64,000 nucleotides of DNA, from contig NZ_CP025249.1 in the NCBI RefSeq assembly GCF_009930875.1, positions 2,046,001 to 2,110,000 on the forward strand. Reading direction: 5' to 3'. How positions within the stretch are numbered: the first letter of the stretch is position 1; each line of letters opens with the position of its first letter. The notes below the pieces were generated by a model that had not been told where the DNA came from, did not search any database, and saw nothing but the letters and a program-made list of their open reading frames with translations. Origin of the DNA: Actinomyces sp. 432. Lineage in GTDB: Bacteria; Actinomycetota; Actinomycetes; Actinomycetales; Actinomycetaceae. Of the stretch, positions 1-9,923 are shown piece by piece. The position numbers were made by a program, and so were the translations under genes.

Positions 1-1082
<1,082 letters not shown>

Positions 1083-1260
1083 TGGTATTCCTCTGTTCTC
1101 GTGCGGCTCTCCGCCGCGGTGGCTACGTCTGGTCCTGGTTGCGGTACCCCTCTCCGGGGCTCACGAGCGACGTTATGCCGGACCACTGACATGTATCACC
1201 ACCGCTTAGCCGTCCCTGTGGACGCGGGGCGCGTCAACGCCGCCTGTGGACAACAGTAGG

Positions 1261-1274
1261 CGAACAACTGTTCG
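1261..1274. promoter_or_regulatory. LexA-type SOS box upstream of recA
   Basis: The sequence CGAACAACTGTTCG is a perfect match to the Gram-positive/actinobacterial SOS box CGAAC-N4-GTTCG. It lies between the DUF3046 stop (1289) and the recA start (1082). The match is seen directly; LexA binding is inferred. The 180-bp distance implies a recA transcript with a long 5' leader or a promoter close to the box. Confidence 0.85.
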
Positions 1275-1288
1275 AATAGCGGCTGCAT

Positions 1289-1525
1289 TCACCGCGTGTC
1301 GCGGCGGCGAGCGCGCGGGTCATCGCGGAACACCCAGCGTTCCGCCTCATTGCGATCAGTGTCATCGCACAGGGCGTGCCAGACATCACGCGGCGGCACT
1401 CCCGCGTCCAGAGCCTCCACGCTGGTGCGCCCGATGCCGGTCAGGACCAGGTCCTGGGCCAGCGAGCGCCCGTAAGCCGAGCCGAACACAGCGTCAACCG
1501 CACGCCAGAACTCCGAGTGCTTCAT
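1289..1525 (-). CDS. DUF3046 family protein
   Basis: This 78-residue protein begins MKHSEFWRAVDAVFGSAYG and contains the family pattern of an N-terminal EFW segment, a conserved Gly-Ser-Ala-Tyr region and DVWHALCDD. DUF3046 proteins are small, uncharacterised actinobacterial proteins almost always encoded just upstream of recA, as here. The ATG is at 1523-1525. The C-terminal tail is Arg-rich (DDPRARRRDTR). No enzymatic motif is visible and the function is unknown. Its place beside the SOS box means recA and this gene may share regulation only if transcription reads through. Confidence 0.85.
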   Translation of the reverse strand: MKHSEFWRAVDAVFGSAYGRSLAQDLVLTGIGRTSVEALDAGVPPRDVWHALCDDTDRNEAERWVFRDDPRARRRDTR

Positions 1526-1829
1526 CTTGCCTCACATCGTGCTTCATGCGTTTCTTCACCGGGGCCGACCGGACCTGGAGCGGTATCGCGGACCGCCCCT
1601 TGCCGAGCCGCAGCCCATTTTCCGGTGCCGGTGCCGGGATCCCGCCGCAGGCCACTGCGAGCTCGCCCACACGGACCGCCGTCGGCGGCGTGCCTGCCGG
1701 GAAGCCACAACGGTTCACCGGTCCGACGCAGCTGTGCCCGGGCGCTCACCGCCGCAGCGGCAGCACCCGGGCACAGTTCTGCTCAGCCTCCGAATGTCTC
1801 TGGCCGAGTCAATACAGCCGAGTCGACGG
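1526..1829. other. Non-coding gap between clgR and DUF3046
   Basis: About 300 bp with no convincing gene. The only structure seen is the long hairpin at 1732-1776 described separately. Short frames crossing it have arginine/proline-rich shadow composition and no ribosome-binding site. Confidence 0.5.
1732..1776 (-). terminator. Hairpin downstream of clgR
   Basis: A 15-bp inverted repeat (CTGTGCCCGGGCGCT and its complement with one G:U position) with a 15-nt loop lies about 55 bp beyond the clgR stop. There is no U-tract, which is common for terminators in high-GC actinobacteria. It is assigned to clgR by position only. Confidence 0.5.
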
Positions 1830-2285
1830 TCAGCGCAGGGGCATGCCCTGCTGCCGAACAAGCTCATCCGGAATCGTGTCCGGCACGGCCACGCCCTCGG
1901 CCACGGCGATGCGGTCGGAAACCTCACGCAGTACCGCGGACAGTGGGGCGTCCAGTGCCTGGCAGATCGCGGCCAGCAGCTCCGAGGAGGCCTCCTTCTG
2001 CCCACGCTCCACCTCGGAGAGGTAGCCGAGGGACACGCGGGCCTGCCCGGAGACCTCACGCAGGGTGCGTCCCTGGTGCTGGCGAACCGAGCGGAGTACC
2101 TCGCCGATCTCCCGACGCAAGAGGATACTGTCATGCTTACTCGCCGTGTTCTCTACGACGGCGCCGCGCCCCGCCACGGGGGCCTGCCGCATCGGCGCGC
2201 GGCCGACCGGGCGCGCGGAGCGGTTGGTGCGGGTGTGAGTCACGTTGTTCATCGTGTGGCACAACCATTCATCTGCCGGTTTCAT
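1830..2285 (-). CDS. clgR: ClgR-like XRE-family transcriptional regulator
   Basis: Helix-turn-helix regulator of the Cro/C1 family. The HTH spans roughly [33 protein letters not shown], followed by a short C-terminal part. In mycobacteria and corynebacteria ClgR activates clp protease genes and stress responses, and it sits next to cinA and pgsA as here. The ATG at 2283-2285 was chosen because GGAGG lies 7 bp upstream; an internal ATG at 2250-2252 (MNNVTHT) lacks a clear site. The 151-residue product is longer than the roughly 110-residue homologues because of a basic, probably disordered N-terminus. Confidence 0.8.
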   Translation of the reverse strand: MKPADEWLCHTMNNVTHTRTNRSARPVGRAPMRQAPVAGRGAVVENTASKHDSILLRREIGEVLRSVRQHQGRTLREVSGQARVSLGYLSEVERGQKEASSELLAAICQALDAPLSAVLREVSDRIAVAEGVAVPDTIPDELVRQQGMPLR

Positions 2286-2432
2286 TCCCGCCTCCGGCGG
2301 ATCATTCCCCGGCGGCGCTGCCCAGATCCTCGCCGAGAAATCTGGGAGGAACCTGGAGGTCGCGTAAGTGTCCTCGAGGTCCGCCAGGCAAAGCCGTCCC
2401 TGCCAGTCCACTCGCCTCCACCAGCGACCGGG

Positions 2433-2993
2433 TCACGCAGGCGGAGCGGCCTCCAGCAGTGCCCCGGCCAGGGCCAGCACCGCAGTAGTGGTGTTGTCGC
2501 GCACGGCGATCCGGTCCCCGGACAGATGAAGCTCGCGCGCAAGCACGCCCCAGGGGGAGGCCACGGCCACATGCACGGTTCCCGCCGGATGCCCATCGGC
2601 GTCCCCGGGACCGGCCACACCCGTTGTGGCCAGGCCGAGGTCCGTACCCATGAGCCGTGCCACGCCCACCGCCATCTGCTTGGCGACCTCACCATCCACC
2701 GGTCCAGTGGCGGCCAGGCGCTCGGGGTCAACTCCTAAGACCTGCTCCTTGATCCGGGTGGCGTAGGCGACTACGGCGCCGACGACGACGGCGGAGGCCC
2801 CGGGAACACTCACCAGTGTTGAGGTCACCTCGCCGCCGGTCAACGACTCGGCCACGGCCAGCGTGAGGTTCTTCGCCTCCGCCTTGGCCAGCAGGAAGCG
2901 TGCAGCCTCCACGAGTGTGCCGCGGCTACCGTCCGCCACCGGCTCCCCGGCCGCGCTCCCACCGGCGGGGGCCTGCTCCATCGGCGTCGTCAC
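2433..2993 (-). CDS. cinA: CinA C-terminal-domain protein (nicotinamide-nucleotide amidase type)
   Basis: A 186-residue single-domain CinA_C (PncC-like) protein. Family members deamidate nicotinamide mononucleotide to nicotinate mononucleotide in NAD salvage. Signature stretches are LTLAVAESLTGGEVTS, VVAYATRIKEQVLGV and TTGVAGPGDADGHPAGTVHVAV. The start is GTG at 2991-2993, overlapping the pgsA stop (GTGA), with GGGGAGG about 8 bp upstream. It is therefore translationally coupled to pgsA. The N-terminal MoCF domain found in longer CinA proteins is absent, which is normal for this actinobacterial version. Confidence 0.9.
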   Translation of the reverse strand: MTTPMEQAPAGGSAAGEPVADGSRGTLVEAARFLLAKAEAKNLTLAVAESLTGGEVTSTLVSVPGASAVVVGAVVAYATRIKEQVLGVDPERLAATGPVDGEVAKQMAVGVARLMGTDLGLATTGVAGPGDADGHPAGTVHVAVASPWGVLARELHLSGDRIAVRDNTTTAVLALAGALLEAAPPA

Positions 2994-3613
2994 GCGGATG
3001 CCTCCCCTCGAGCGATGCGACTGGCCTGGAGCACGTAATCCACCCCGGTAACCACCGTGACCACCACAGCGGCTCCGATCGCTACGTATGCGAGCGCCGT
3101 CAGCGCGTTGGCCGGCGCCTCCGGCAAGAACAGTGCCCAGGGCGTCAGCAGCCCGATAATGCCGGTCATCTGCAGCGTGGTCTTGAGCTTGCCCCCGCGG
3201 GAGGCGGCCATGACGGCGCGGCGCAGCATGACGAACCGCAGCAGCGTAATACCTAGCTCGCGCACGATGACGACTACCGTCACCCACCACCACAGGCGCC
3301 CGTCCGCGGACAGCAAGACGAAGGCGGACAGGGTCAGTGCCTTGTCGGCGATGGGATCGGCGATCTTCCCGAAGCTGGTGATCAGATTCCGGGAGCGGGC
3401 CAGCTGCCCGTCCAGCTTGTCCGTAAGCGCGGCGACTACGAACACCGCCGTCGCGGCCAGCCGAATCGGCTCACCGGGCTGGAGCATGAGCCAGATGAAG
3501 ACAGGGACCAGTACCAGCCGCAGCACCGTCAGGGCGTTGGCGACATTGAGCAGCGGAGGCGCATCAGCGCCCCGGGCGGCGCCCGCCTCGGTGGGTGTGG
3601 TGTTCATCGCCAC
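2990..3613 (-). CDS. pgsA: CDP-diacylglycerol-glycerol-3-phosphate 3-phosphatidyltransferase
   Basis: Integral membrane enzyme of the CDP-alcohol phosphatidyltransferase family, making phosphatidylglycerol phosphate. The catalytic motif D-x2-D-G-x2-A-R-x8-G-x3-D-x3-D is complete in TDKLDGQLARSRNLITSFGK followed by IADPIADKAL, at about residues 63-92. Several hydrophobic helices follow. The 207-residue length fits the family. The ATG is at 3611-3613. The stop overlaps the cinA start. It belongs to the leftward ftsK-pgsA-cinA-clgR run, but a 23-bp-repeat locus separates it from ftsK. Confidence 0.92.
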   Translation of the reverse strand: MAMNTTPTEAGAARGADAPPLLNVANALTVLRLVLVPVFIWLMLQPGEPIRLAATAVFVVAALTDKLDGQLARSRNLITSFGKIADPIADKALTLSAFVLLSADGRLWWWVTVVVIVRELGITLLRFVMLRRAVMAASRGGKLKTTLQMTGIIGLLTPWALFLPEAPANALTALAYVAIGAAVVVTVVTGVDYVLQASRIARGEASA

Positions 3614-3645
3614 CAGCCTAGATGATTGGGGCCGGTACAGCCCCT

Positions 3646-3686
3646 ACGACCGACTTCGGCACGTAACGTCTACCGACCTCGGCGAG
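3646..3686. repeat. 23-bp intergenic repeat, locus A
   Basis: Two partial-to-full units of the 23-bp family lie between the ftsK stop and the pgsA start. Read in the direction of ftsK, the core is GAGGTCGGTAGACGTTACGT, identical to units at locus B (32038-32129). The second unit carries changes (GAAGTCGGTCGTAG). Confidence 0.8.
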
Positions 3687-3712
3687 GGGGCGGTGGGTAT
3701 CCGCCGACTGAG

Positions 3713-6427
3713 TCACCAGGAGGCGCCGCGGCCGGTCAGGCTCCAGGCGTCCTCGGACTCCTCCTCAGCACCCAGGTCCTCCCATGACTCCGACTCGGGG
3801 ACTCCCCGGTCCGCCTCCAGGGGATCCTCCCCGTAGCGGTCGGACGGCGGCGCAGCAGTGGCGCCGGTATCGGCCTGGCCGACCGCCTCCAGGTCCTCCC
3901 CGGTGCCCGCGGCCTCGTCCTGCTCGCTGCCGCCGGGAGCGGCGCCCTCCCCCTTGATCCAGGCGAGCGTCTCCTCCAGCTGCTCGGGCTGCACCAGGAC
4001 ATCGCGGGCCTTGGAGCCCTCGGAGGGGCCTACGACCTCTCGCGTCTCAAGCAGGTCCATGAGCCGGCCGGCCTTGGCGAAGCCGACCCGCAGCTTTCGC
4101 TGCAGCATGGAGGTGGAGCCGAACTGGCTGGTGATGATCAGCTCTGCGGCCTGCAGCAGCAGGTCCATGTCATCGCCGATCTCCTCGTCGATCTGCTTCT
4201 TGACCTCCGGAACGATCACGTCCTCCCGGTAGTCGGGCTGCAGCTGGCCCTTGACGTGCTCCACTACCGCGCGGATCTCCGACTCGGTGACCCAGGAGCC
4301 CTGCACGCGCACGGGGGCGGAGGCGCCGGGACCCAGGTAGAGCGCATCGCCCTGGCCGGTGAGCGTCTCGGCGCCGTTCTGGTCCAGGATGACGCGCGAG
4401 TCCAGCTGGGAGGCGGTGGCGAAGGCCAGGCGCGAGGGCACGTTGGACTTGATCAGTCCGGTGACCACCTGGGCGACCGGGCGCTGGGTGGCCAGCACCA
4501 GGTGAATGCCGGCGGCGCGGGCCAACTGGGTGATGCGCTGGATGGAGGCCTCGACGTCCTTGGGGGCGGTCATCATCAGGTCCGCCAGCTCGTCGACCAC
4601 CACCAGCAGGTAGGGGTAGGGGGCGATCACGCGCTGGGAGCCGGGCAGGGGCTGTACCTCGCCGGCGCGCACCGCCTTGTTGAAGTCGTCGATGTGCTTG
4701 AAGCCGAAGGACGCCAGGTCGTCGTAGCGGGCGTCCATCTCCCGCACCACCCACTCCAGGGCCTCGGCGGCCTTCTTCGGGGAGGTGATGATCGGGGTGA
4801 TCAGGTGCGGGATGCCCTCGTAGATGGTCAGCTCCACGCGCTTGGGGTCCACCAGCACCATGCGCACCTCCTCGGGGGTGGCCCGCATCATGATGGAGGT
4901 GATCATGGAGTTGACGAAGGAGGACTTTCCGGAGCCGGTCTGGCCGGCCACCAGCAGGTGCGGGGTCTTGGCCAGGTTGGTGACCACGTAGTCGCCCTCG
5001 ACGTCCTTGCCCAGTCCCACCACCAGCGGATGCGCCTGCTTCTTGGCGGCCTGGGAGCGCAGCACGTCGCCGAGCTTGACCATCTCCCGGTCGGAGTTGG
5101 GGATCTCCACCCCGATGGCGCTCTTGCCCGGGATCGGGGTGAGCAGGCGGATCTCGTCGGAGCCGACCGCGTAGGCGATGTTCTTGGCCTGGCTGGTGAC
5201 GCGCGAGACGTTCACGCCGCGACCCAGGTGCACCTCGTAACGGGTGACCTGCGGGCCGCGCGTATAGCCGGTGACGGTGGCGTCCACGCCGAACTCCGTG
5301 AACACGTCCTGCAGCTTGTTGACGATGGCGTCATTGGCGTCGGTACGGGTGGCATGGCCGTGGCCGGGCTCGAGCAGGGAGTCCTCGGGCAGGCTGTAAG
5401 TGGAGCCGTCGGGCAGCTCCATCTGCCCCAGCGCGATCGCATCGGCAAAGTCCGGCTCATCGGCGACGGCGGGAGTCTCCTGCGTGACGGCGTCGGGCTC
5501 GGCGGGCGCAGCGGCCGCGCTGGGCGCAGCCGCTTCCGACCTGGCCTTGCCACCACCCTTGGTCCCCCTGCGCGCGCGGCGTGCGGGCGCGGGTGCGGCG
5601 GCCTCGGAGTCGAGCGGAACATCTACCGGGGGGTCCGGCAGGACGCTGGTCTCGGCATCGCTGGGAACGACGGCGGGGGCCGCATCGCTGCGATCGCTGC
5701 GCACCTTGGACCGCTTGCGGCGGCCACTGCCGCGGGGCCGCTCATCGGTCGCGATGGCGCTGCGGAAGGGCTCGTCGCCGTCATATGCGTCCAGCCGCGC
5801 CGTGGGGGCGGCATCGGCTGCGTCCGGGCCGGACACGGCCGAGCGCACCCGGCCCAGCGTCCGGGTGGCCAGACTGGGGGCCTCGACCGCGGAACCGCGC
5901 CGTTCAGCCAGCCACTCCCGGATCTCGGCAACCGTCTTGCCGGATATCACCAGGGCGGAGAAGGCGATCAGCAAGATGAACAGGATCACCGCGCCGATGG
6001 CGCTGAACAGGGTGGCCAGGGGGTAGCCGACCACCCAGCCGAGCAGCCCTCCCGCATTCTCCAGCGATCCGATGCCGAAATCGAGCGACGGGTTGCCGGA
6101 GCACACGTGGATGATGCCCGCCACCCCGGTGAGCACGCCCAGACTGCCGACTCCCACACGCACGTGTGTGGCATTCATGGCGCGGGCGCGCAGCATGGCC
6201 ACGCCCAGTCCGGCGAGCAGCACCGGCACGATGATCCCGAGCACTCCCAGGGGCCCCGCGGCGATGTGGTGCAGCACGCCGCCTGCGGCACCGGAGATGC
6301 CGAACCACTCGCGCAATCCGACAACGACGGCTAGCGCCAGTACGACGAACGCCCAGCCTGTGCGGCGATAGCGCCCGCCGGAGGGCTGGGAAGGGGGCGG
6401 CAAGGTCTTCGTGCGAGTTTTGGCCAT
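3713..6427 (-). CDS. ftsK: DNA translocase FtsK/SpoIIIE
   Basis: Septal DNA pump that clears chromosome termini at division. The N-terminus has four hydrophobic segments within about residues 24-160, then an acidic/alanine-rich linker. The motor domain has Walker A GQTGSGKSS near residue 495 and Walker B LLVVVDELADLM near residue 609. A C-terminal gamma winged helix (LIITSQFGSTSMLQRKLRVG) recognises polar sequences. The ATG at 6425-6427 (MAKTRTKTLPPP) fits the family start best; a GTG 48 bp upstream is possible. A short acidic tail follows the gamma domain. The product is about 904 residues, a normal actinobacterial size. Confidence 0.96.
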   Translation of the reverse strand: MAKTRTKTLPPPSQPSGGRYRRTGWAFVVLALAVVVGLREWFGISGAAGGVLHHIAAGPLGVLGIIVPVLLAGLGVAMLRARAMNATHVRVGVGSLGVLTGVAGIIHVCSGNPSLDFGIGSLENAGGLLGWVVGYPLATLFSAIGAVILFILLIAFSALVISGKTVAEIREWLAERRGSAVEAPSLATRTLGRVRSAVSGPDAADAAPTARLDAYDGDEPFRSAIATDERPRGSGRRKRSKVRSDRSDAAPAVVPSDAETSVLPDPPVDVPLDSEAAAPAPARRARRGTKGGGKARSEAAAPSAAAAPAEPDAVTQETPAVADEPDFADAIALGQMELPDGSTYSLPEDSLLEPGHGHATRTDANDAIVNKLQDVFTEFGVDATVTGYTRGPQVTRYEVHLGRGVNVSRVTSQAKNIAYAVGSDEIRLLTPIPGKSAIGVEIPNSDREMVKLGDVLRSQAAKKQAHPLVVGLGKDVEGDYVVTNLAKTPHLLVAGQTGSGKSSFVNSMITSIMMRATPEEVRMVLVDPKRVELTIYEGIPHLITPIITSPKKAAEALEWVVREMDARYDDLASFGFKHIDDFNKAVRAGEVQPLPGSQRVIAPYPYLLVVVDELADLMMTAPKDVEASIQRITQLARAAGIHLVLATQRPVAQVVTGLIKSNVPSRLAFATASQLDSRVILDQNGAETLTGQGDALYLGPGASAPVRVQGSWVTESEIRAVVEHVKGQLQPDYREDVIVPEVKKQIDEEIGDDMDLLLQAAELIITSQFGSTSMLQRKLRVGFAKAGRLMDLLETREVVGPSEGSKARDVLVQPEQLEETLAWIKGEGAAPGGSEQDEAAGTGEDLEAVGQADTGATAAPPSDRYGEDPLEADRGVPESESWEDLGAEEESEDAWSLTGRGASW

Positions 6428-6481
6428 GGTGGTCACCACGCTACCTGCGTGCTCACGGAGCCATGCGCCTGCCACGCCGGA

Positions 6482-7447
6482 CTAGACGCGCAGGAACGCG
6501 TCGATCTCGTCTCGTCGCGGGGCGCGGGCCGGACCGATCCGGCTGACTGCCTCCGCGGCCGCGGCGTTCGCGCGCCTGGCGGCGGAGACCACATCGAGGC
6601 CGTCCATGAGGCCCACCACGAGCACACCCGTGTGCGTGTCGCCGGCGCCGGTCGTGTCCACCACGTCACGGGCGAATCCCGGAACCTCGATACGATCGCC
6701 GTCGACGGGCCACATCACGCAGCCGTGCACGCCGGTGCGGCGCACGAGCAACCCGTTGGGGCAGGCTCGCCGCAGCGCCTCGGGACTGCCCAGGCGAGCA
6801 GTCAGCTGAGTGGTCTCGAAGTGGTTGCCGGTCAGCAGCGTGGTGCGGCGCAGAATCGGCATCAGCACGTGGTCGGGAATCTCCGGCTGCACGGGTCCCA
6901 GGTCAATGACCAGGCCGACGCCGTCGGGCAGGGTCAGCAGCCACGAGGTGAGCACATCGCGGCTGGACCGGTGCACCAAGTCGTAGCCGGTGGCGTAGAC
7001 CCAGTCGCCCGCCTGCAGCTCCAGGCGCTGTAGGTCCTCCAGCTGCGGCTCGGCCTCCACGCCCTCGGTGGTGATGAAGGTGCGCCTGCCGCTGGGCTCG
7101 ATCAAGGTGGTGCAGGTGCCGATGTCACCCACCAGCTCCTCCACGAGCAGCTCCACGCCGTCGCGCATCATGGTTTCACGCACCTGAGCCGAGTTGGGCC
7201 CGGTCCCCAGGGTCGCAGCCAGGGCGGCGGGCAGTCCCTGGCGGGCGACGGCGGACACGACCGTGTAGCCGCCGCCGACCGTCGGCCCGGCGGAAGTGGC
7301 GGTCACGGCGCCGCCGGGGGCGGGAATGCGCGCAACGTGCAGGGGCAGGTCGATCAGGACTGATCCGGTGGAGATGAAGCAGGCCGGGCGGCGCATGGCC
7401 TTGTGCCCATTGCCCTTGCTGATCAGTCCGCTACGTATCCAGCTCAT
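6482..7447 (-). CDS. PfkB-family carbohydrate kinase
   Basis: Ribokinase-like sugar kinase of 321 residues. The C-terminal PfkB signature DTTGAGDTHTGVLVVGLMDG contains the catalytic Asp and anion-hole glycines. The N-terminal part has the family's GGGYTVVSAVARQG region, with an A-A/T-G-x-G-like turn. The ATG at 7445-7447 overlaps the RNase J stop (ATGA), so it is probably translated by coupling. The substrate cannot be named from sequence; ribose, fructose-type or nucleoside substrates are all seen in the family. It sits between rnj and ftsK in one leftward operon. Confidence 0.88.
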   Translation of the reverse strand: MSWIRSGLISKGNGHKAMRRPACFISTGSVLIDLPLHVARIPAPGGAVTATSAGPTVGGGYTVVSAVARQGLPAALAATLGTGPNSAQVRETMMRDGVELLVEELVGDIGTCTTLIEPSGRRTFITTEGVEAEPQLEDLQRLELQAGDWVYATGYDLVHRSSRDVLTSWLLTLPDGVGLVIDLGPVQPEIPDHVLMPILRRTTLLTGNHFETTQLTARLGSPEALRRACPNGLLVRRTGVHGCVMWPVDGDRIEVPGFARDVVDTTGAGDTHTGVLVVGLMDGLDVVSAARRANAAAAEAVSRIGPARAPRRDEIDAFLRV

Positions 7448-9147
7448 GCTTCGATTACCACGGGAACGATCATGGGCCGCCGCCGCAGGCGCCGACCGAT
7501 CCACCGGCCCAGCGTGCGGCGCATGGCCTGCTGGAGGGAGTGGGCATCGGCATTGCCCTTGTCCAGCGCATCGGCCAAGGCGTTGGTGACGTCCGGCAGG
7601 ACCTCGTCGAATACAGCCGGGTCCTCGGCGACGCCGCGGGCCTGAATGTCCGGCCCGGCCAAGATGGTGCCGGTCGAGGTCTCTACCACGGCGTAGACGG
7701 ACACGAAGCCCTCCTCGGCGAGGATGCGCCGGTCCTTCAGCTCTGACTCGTCGATCTCGCCGATTGAGGAGCCGTCCACGTAAACGTAGCCGCAGGGCAC
7801 GGAGCCGGCGATGCGGGCCTTGCCGTCGGCCAGGTCAACCACCACCCCGTCCTCGCACAGCATCACCCGCTTGGGGTCGACGCCGGTCTTGACCGCCAGG
7901 GCGCCATTGGCCACCAGGTGGCGGATCTCGCCGTGGATCGGCATGACGTTGCGGGGGCCGACGATGTTGTACACGTGCAGCAGCTCCTCGGAGGAGGCGT
8001 GGCCGGAGACGTGCACCTTGGCATTGCCCTGGTGGACCACCCGGGCCCCCAGGCGCATGAGCCGGTTGATAACCCGGTTGACGGAGTTCTCATTGCCAGG
8101 AATCAGGGAGGAGGCAAAGATGACCGTGTCTCCGGGCTCCACCGTCACCGAGCGGTGCTCGCCGTGCGCCATGCGGGACAGGGCCGCCATGGGCTCGCCC
8201 TGGGAACCGGTGACCATCAGCACCCGCTCGTCCGGGGGCAGCGACGCCAGGTCGCGGGCGTTGATGAGCACCCCCTCTGGAACGTTCAGGTAGCCACGTT
8301 CGGCAGCGATCCCCATATTGCGCACCATGGAGCGGCCGATCAGGGCCACGCGGCGGCCGTGCAGGGCAGCCGCGTCCAGCACCTGCTGCACCCGGTGGAC
8401 GTGGCTGGCGAAGGAAGCCACGATGATCTGCTGGTCGGACTCGGCGAAGACACCGTCCAGGACCGGGCCGATCTGATTCTCATGCCCGATCATGCCGGGG
8501 ACCTCGGCGTTGGTGGAGTCCACGCAGAACAGGTCCACGCCCTCATCGCCGAAACGGGCGAAGGAGCGCAGATCCGTGATGCGCCCGTCGATGGGCAGGG
8601 AGTCGATCTTGAAGTCCCCGGTGATCAGCACCGAGCCCGCCTCCGTGCGGATCATGGCGGCCATGGCGTCGGGGATGGAGTGGTTCACCGCCACGAATTC
8701 AAGGTCGAACGGGCCGTAGCTGACCCGTTCGTGCTCCTCCACTACGCGCAGCACCGGGTGCAGGCGGTGCTCGGAGAGCTTGGCGGAGACGAAGGCCAGG
8801 GTCAGGTCCGAGCCGACCAGGGGGATGTCCTCCCTTAGCCGCAGCAGGTAGGGCACACCGCCGATGTGGTCCTCATGCCCGTGGGTCAGCACCATCGCGA
8901 CGACGTCGTCGAGGCGGTCCTCAATGTAGGTGAAGTCCGGCAGGATGAGGTCGACACCGGGCTGATCCTCCTCGGGGAACAGCACGCCGCAGTCGACGAT
9001 GAGCAGCTTGCCGCCGACCTCGAAAACCGTCATGTTGCGCCCGACCTCGCCGAGTCCGCCCAGTGGGACGATGCGCATCGCACCGTCGGAGAGCGGGCCG
9101 GGGGCGCTGAGCTTGGGGAAGTTGGTCACGGCGGCGAGTTTAGCCAC
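7444..9147 (-). CDS. rnj: Ribonuclease J
   Basis: Metallo-beta-lactamase/beta-CASP ribonuclease for mRNA decay and rRNA maturation. The metal site HxHxDH is present as LTHGHEDHIGGVPY at about residues 86-99, and MVTGSQGEPMAALSRMAHGE and HVSGHASSEEL mark the beta-CASP/MBL core. A roughly 110-residue C-terminal domain follows. The product of up to 567 residues fits the family. The start is uncertain: GTG at 9145-9147 or GTG at 9127-9129, neither with a strong Shine-Dalgarno. Unlike in many actinobacteria, dapA is not adjacent. Confidence 0.95.
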   Translation of the reverse strand: MAKLAAVTNFPKLSAPGPLSDGAMRIVPLGGLGEVGRNMTVFEVGGKLLIVDCGVLFPEEDQPGVDLILPDFTYIEDRLDDVVAMVLTHGHEDHIGGVPYLLRLREDIPLVGSDLTLAFVSAKLSEHRLHPVLRVVEEHERVSYGPFDLEFVAVNHSIPDAMAAMIRTEAGSVLITGDFKIDSLPIDGRITDLRSFARFGDEGVDLFCVDSTNAEVPGMIGHENQIGPVLDGVFAESDQQIIVASFASHVHRVQQVLDAAALHGRRVALIGRSMVRNMGIAAERGYLNVPEGVLINARDLASLPPDERVLMVTGSQGEPMAALSRMAHGEHRSVTVEPGDTVIFASSLIPGNENSVNRVINRLMRLGARVVHQGNAKVHVSGHASSEELLHVYNIVGPRNVMPIHGEIRHLVANGALAVKTGVDPKRVMLCEDGVVVDLADGKARIAGSVPCGYVYVDGSSIGEIDESELKDRRILAEEGFVSVYAVVETSTGTILAGPDIQARGVAEDPAVFDEVLPDVTNALADALDKGNADAHSLQQAMRRTLGRWIGRRLRRRPMIVPVVIEA

Positions 9148-9253
9148 TCATGCGGTGGGAGCGCGCCGCGCCCAAGCCCACCGTTCCGCCACGCCGCCGG
9201 AGATCCCCGGCGACCGACTGCCCGAGACAGCCCTGGGCGCCCCCGCACGCCCA

Positions 9254-9291
9254 GGGCAAAAACGGAAAAGCCCGGCCGCCAGGGCCGGGCT
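9254..9291 (-). terminator. Rho-independent terminator of the tRNA operon
   Basis: The inverted repeat AGCCCGGCC/GGCCGGGCT with a 5-nt loop is followed on the minus strand by TTTTCCGTTTTT. This is a classical stem plus U-tract located 30 bp after the last tRNA-Glu. Confidence 0.85.
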
Positions 9292-9320
9292 GGAGACGCG
9301 GGCTCACTTGCCGCGGTGAG

Positions 9321-9393
9321 TACCCCGTACCGGATTTGAACCGGTGCTGCCGCCGTGAGAGGGCGGTGTCCTGGGCCGCTAGACGAACGGGGC
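9321..9393 (-). tRNA. tRNA-Glu (anticodon CTC), copy 2 of 2
   Basis: A 73-nt cloverleaf starting GCCCCGTTCGTCTAG, with anticodon loop CTCTCAC and T-arm GGTTCAAATCC. The acceptor contains the G1:U72 pair typical of actinobacterial tRNA-Glu. CCA is not encoded. It is identical to the copy at 9428-9500. Confidence 0.95.
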
Positions 9394-9427
9394 CTGCCAA
9401 CGAGCTCCACGCGGGAGCCGTGGCTCG

Positions 9428-9500
9428 TACCCCGTACCGGATTTGAACCGGTGCTGCCGCCGTGAGAGGGCGGTGTCCTGGGCCGCTAGACGAACGGGGC
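9428..9500 (-). tRNA. tRNA-Glu (anticodon CTC), copy 1 of 2
   Basis: Identical in sequence to the neighbouring copy, so a tandem duplication with a 34-bp spacer. It is transcribed leftward from the promoter upstream of tRNA-Gln. Confidence 0.95.
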
Positions 9501-9582
9501 TCGGATATTGATTTGTATGAGCCGCCGAGGCCGCACTCATCCGTCAATCGCGACGGCAGTAATACGGCTTATCAGCACTCGG

Positions 9583-9654
9583 CTGGGGTACCAGGACTCG
9601 AACCTAGAATGGATGAACCAGAATCACCTGTGTTGCCAATTACACCATACCCCA
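9583..9654 (-). tRNA. tRNA-Gln (anticodon CTG)
   Basis: A 72-nt cloverleaf starting TGGGGTATGGTGTAATTGG, with anticodon loop containing CTG and T-arm GGTTCGAGTCC. First gene of the leftward tRNA operon. No glutaminyl-tRNA synthetase is seen in this window; actinobacteria usually charge this tRNA through GluRS plus GatCAB, and gltX lies 1.1 kb away. Confidence 0.95.
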
Positions 9655-9699
9655 AGAGATTGGTGCGCCCGAGCGGCTAGCGCCCCGGCAGCGATCGGT

Positions 9700-9728
9700 A
9701 ATTTACACGGCCTCCCCGCGAACGCCAA
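9700..9728 (-). promoter_or_regulatory. Sigma-70-type promoter of the tRNA-Gln/Glu operon
   Basis: Reading leftward, TTGGCG (9723-9728) is followed after exactly 17 bp by TAAATT (9700-9705). This places the start about 40 nt before tRNA-Gln. Confidence 0.6.
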
Positions 9729-9923
9729 GTCAGATCATCGTGAGTGCAGCCACACCCGCTCCGACCCGACTCCTGCAGGCCGCCGGCAGCGCCCACGCGC
9801 ATGGGGACCACTCCCCCACCCCGGCGGCTGCGCCTGGAGACGGACCGCTTTAAACTGCCGTCACTCACCGTTACTGTATTTCAAGGTCACAAAGCCGTAC
9901 ACGACTCCCCTCCCGGAGGAAAG

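Noticed and set aside
4256..6334. Very long plus-strand frame antisense to ftsK
   Set aside because: It is Gly/His/Val-rich shadow coding caused by the high GC of ftsK. Similar antisense frames occur over the AGCS, helicase and sia genes.
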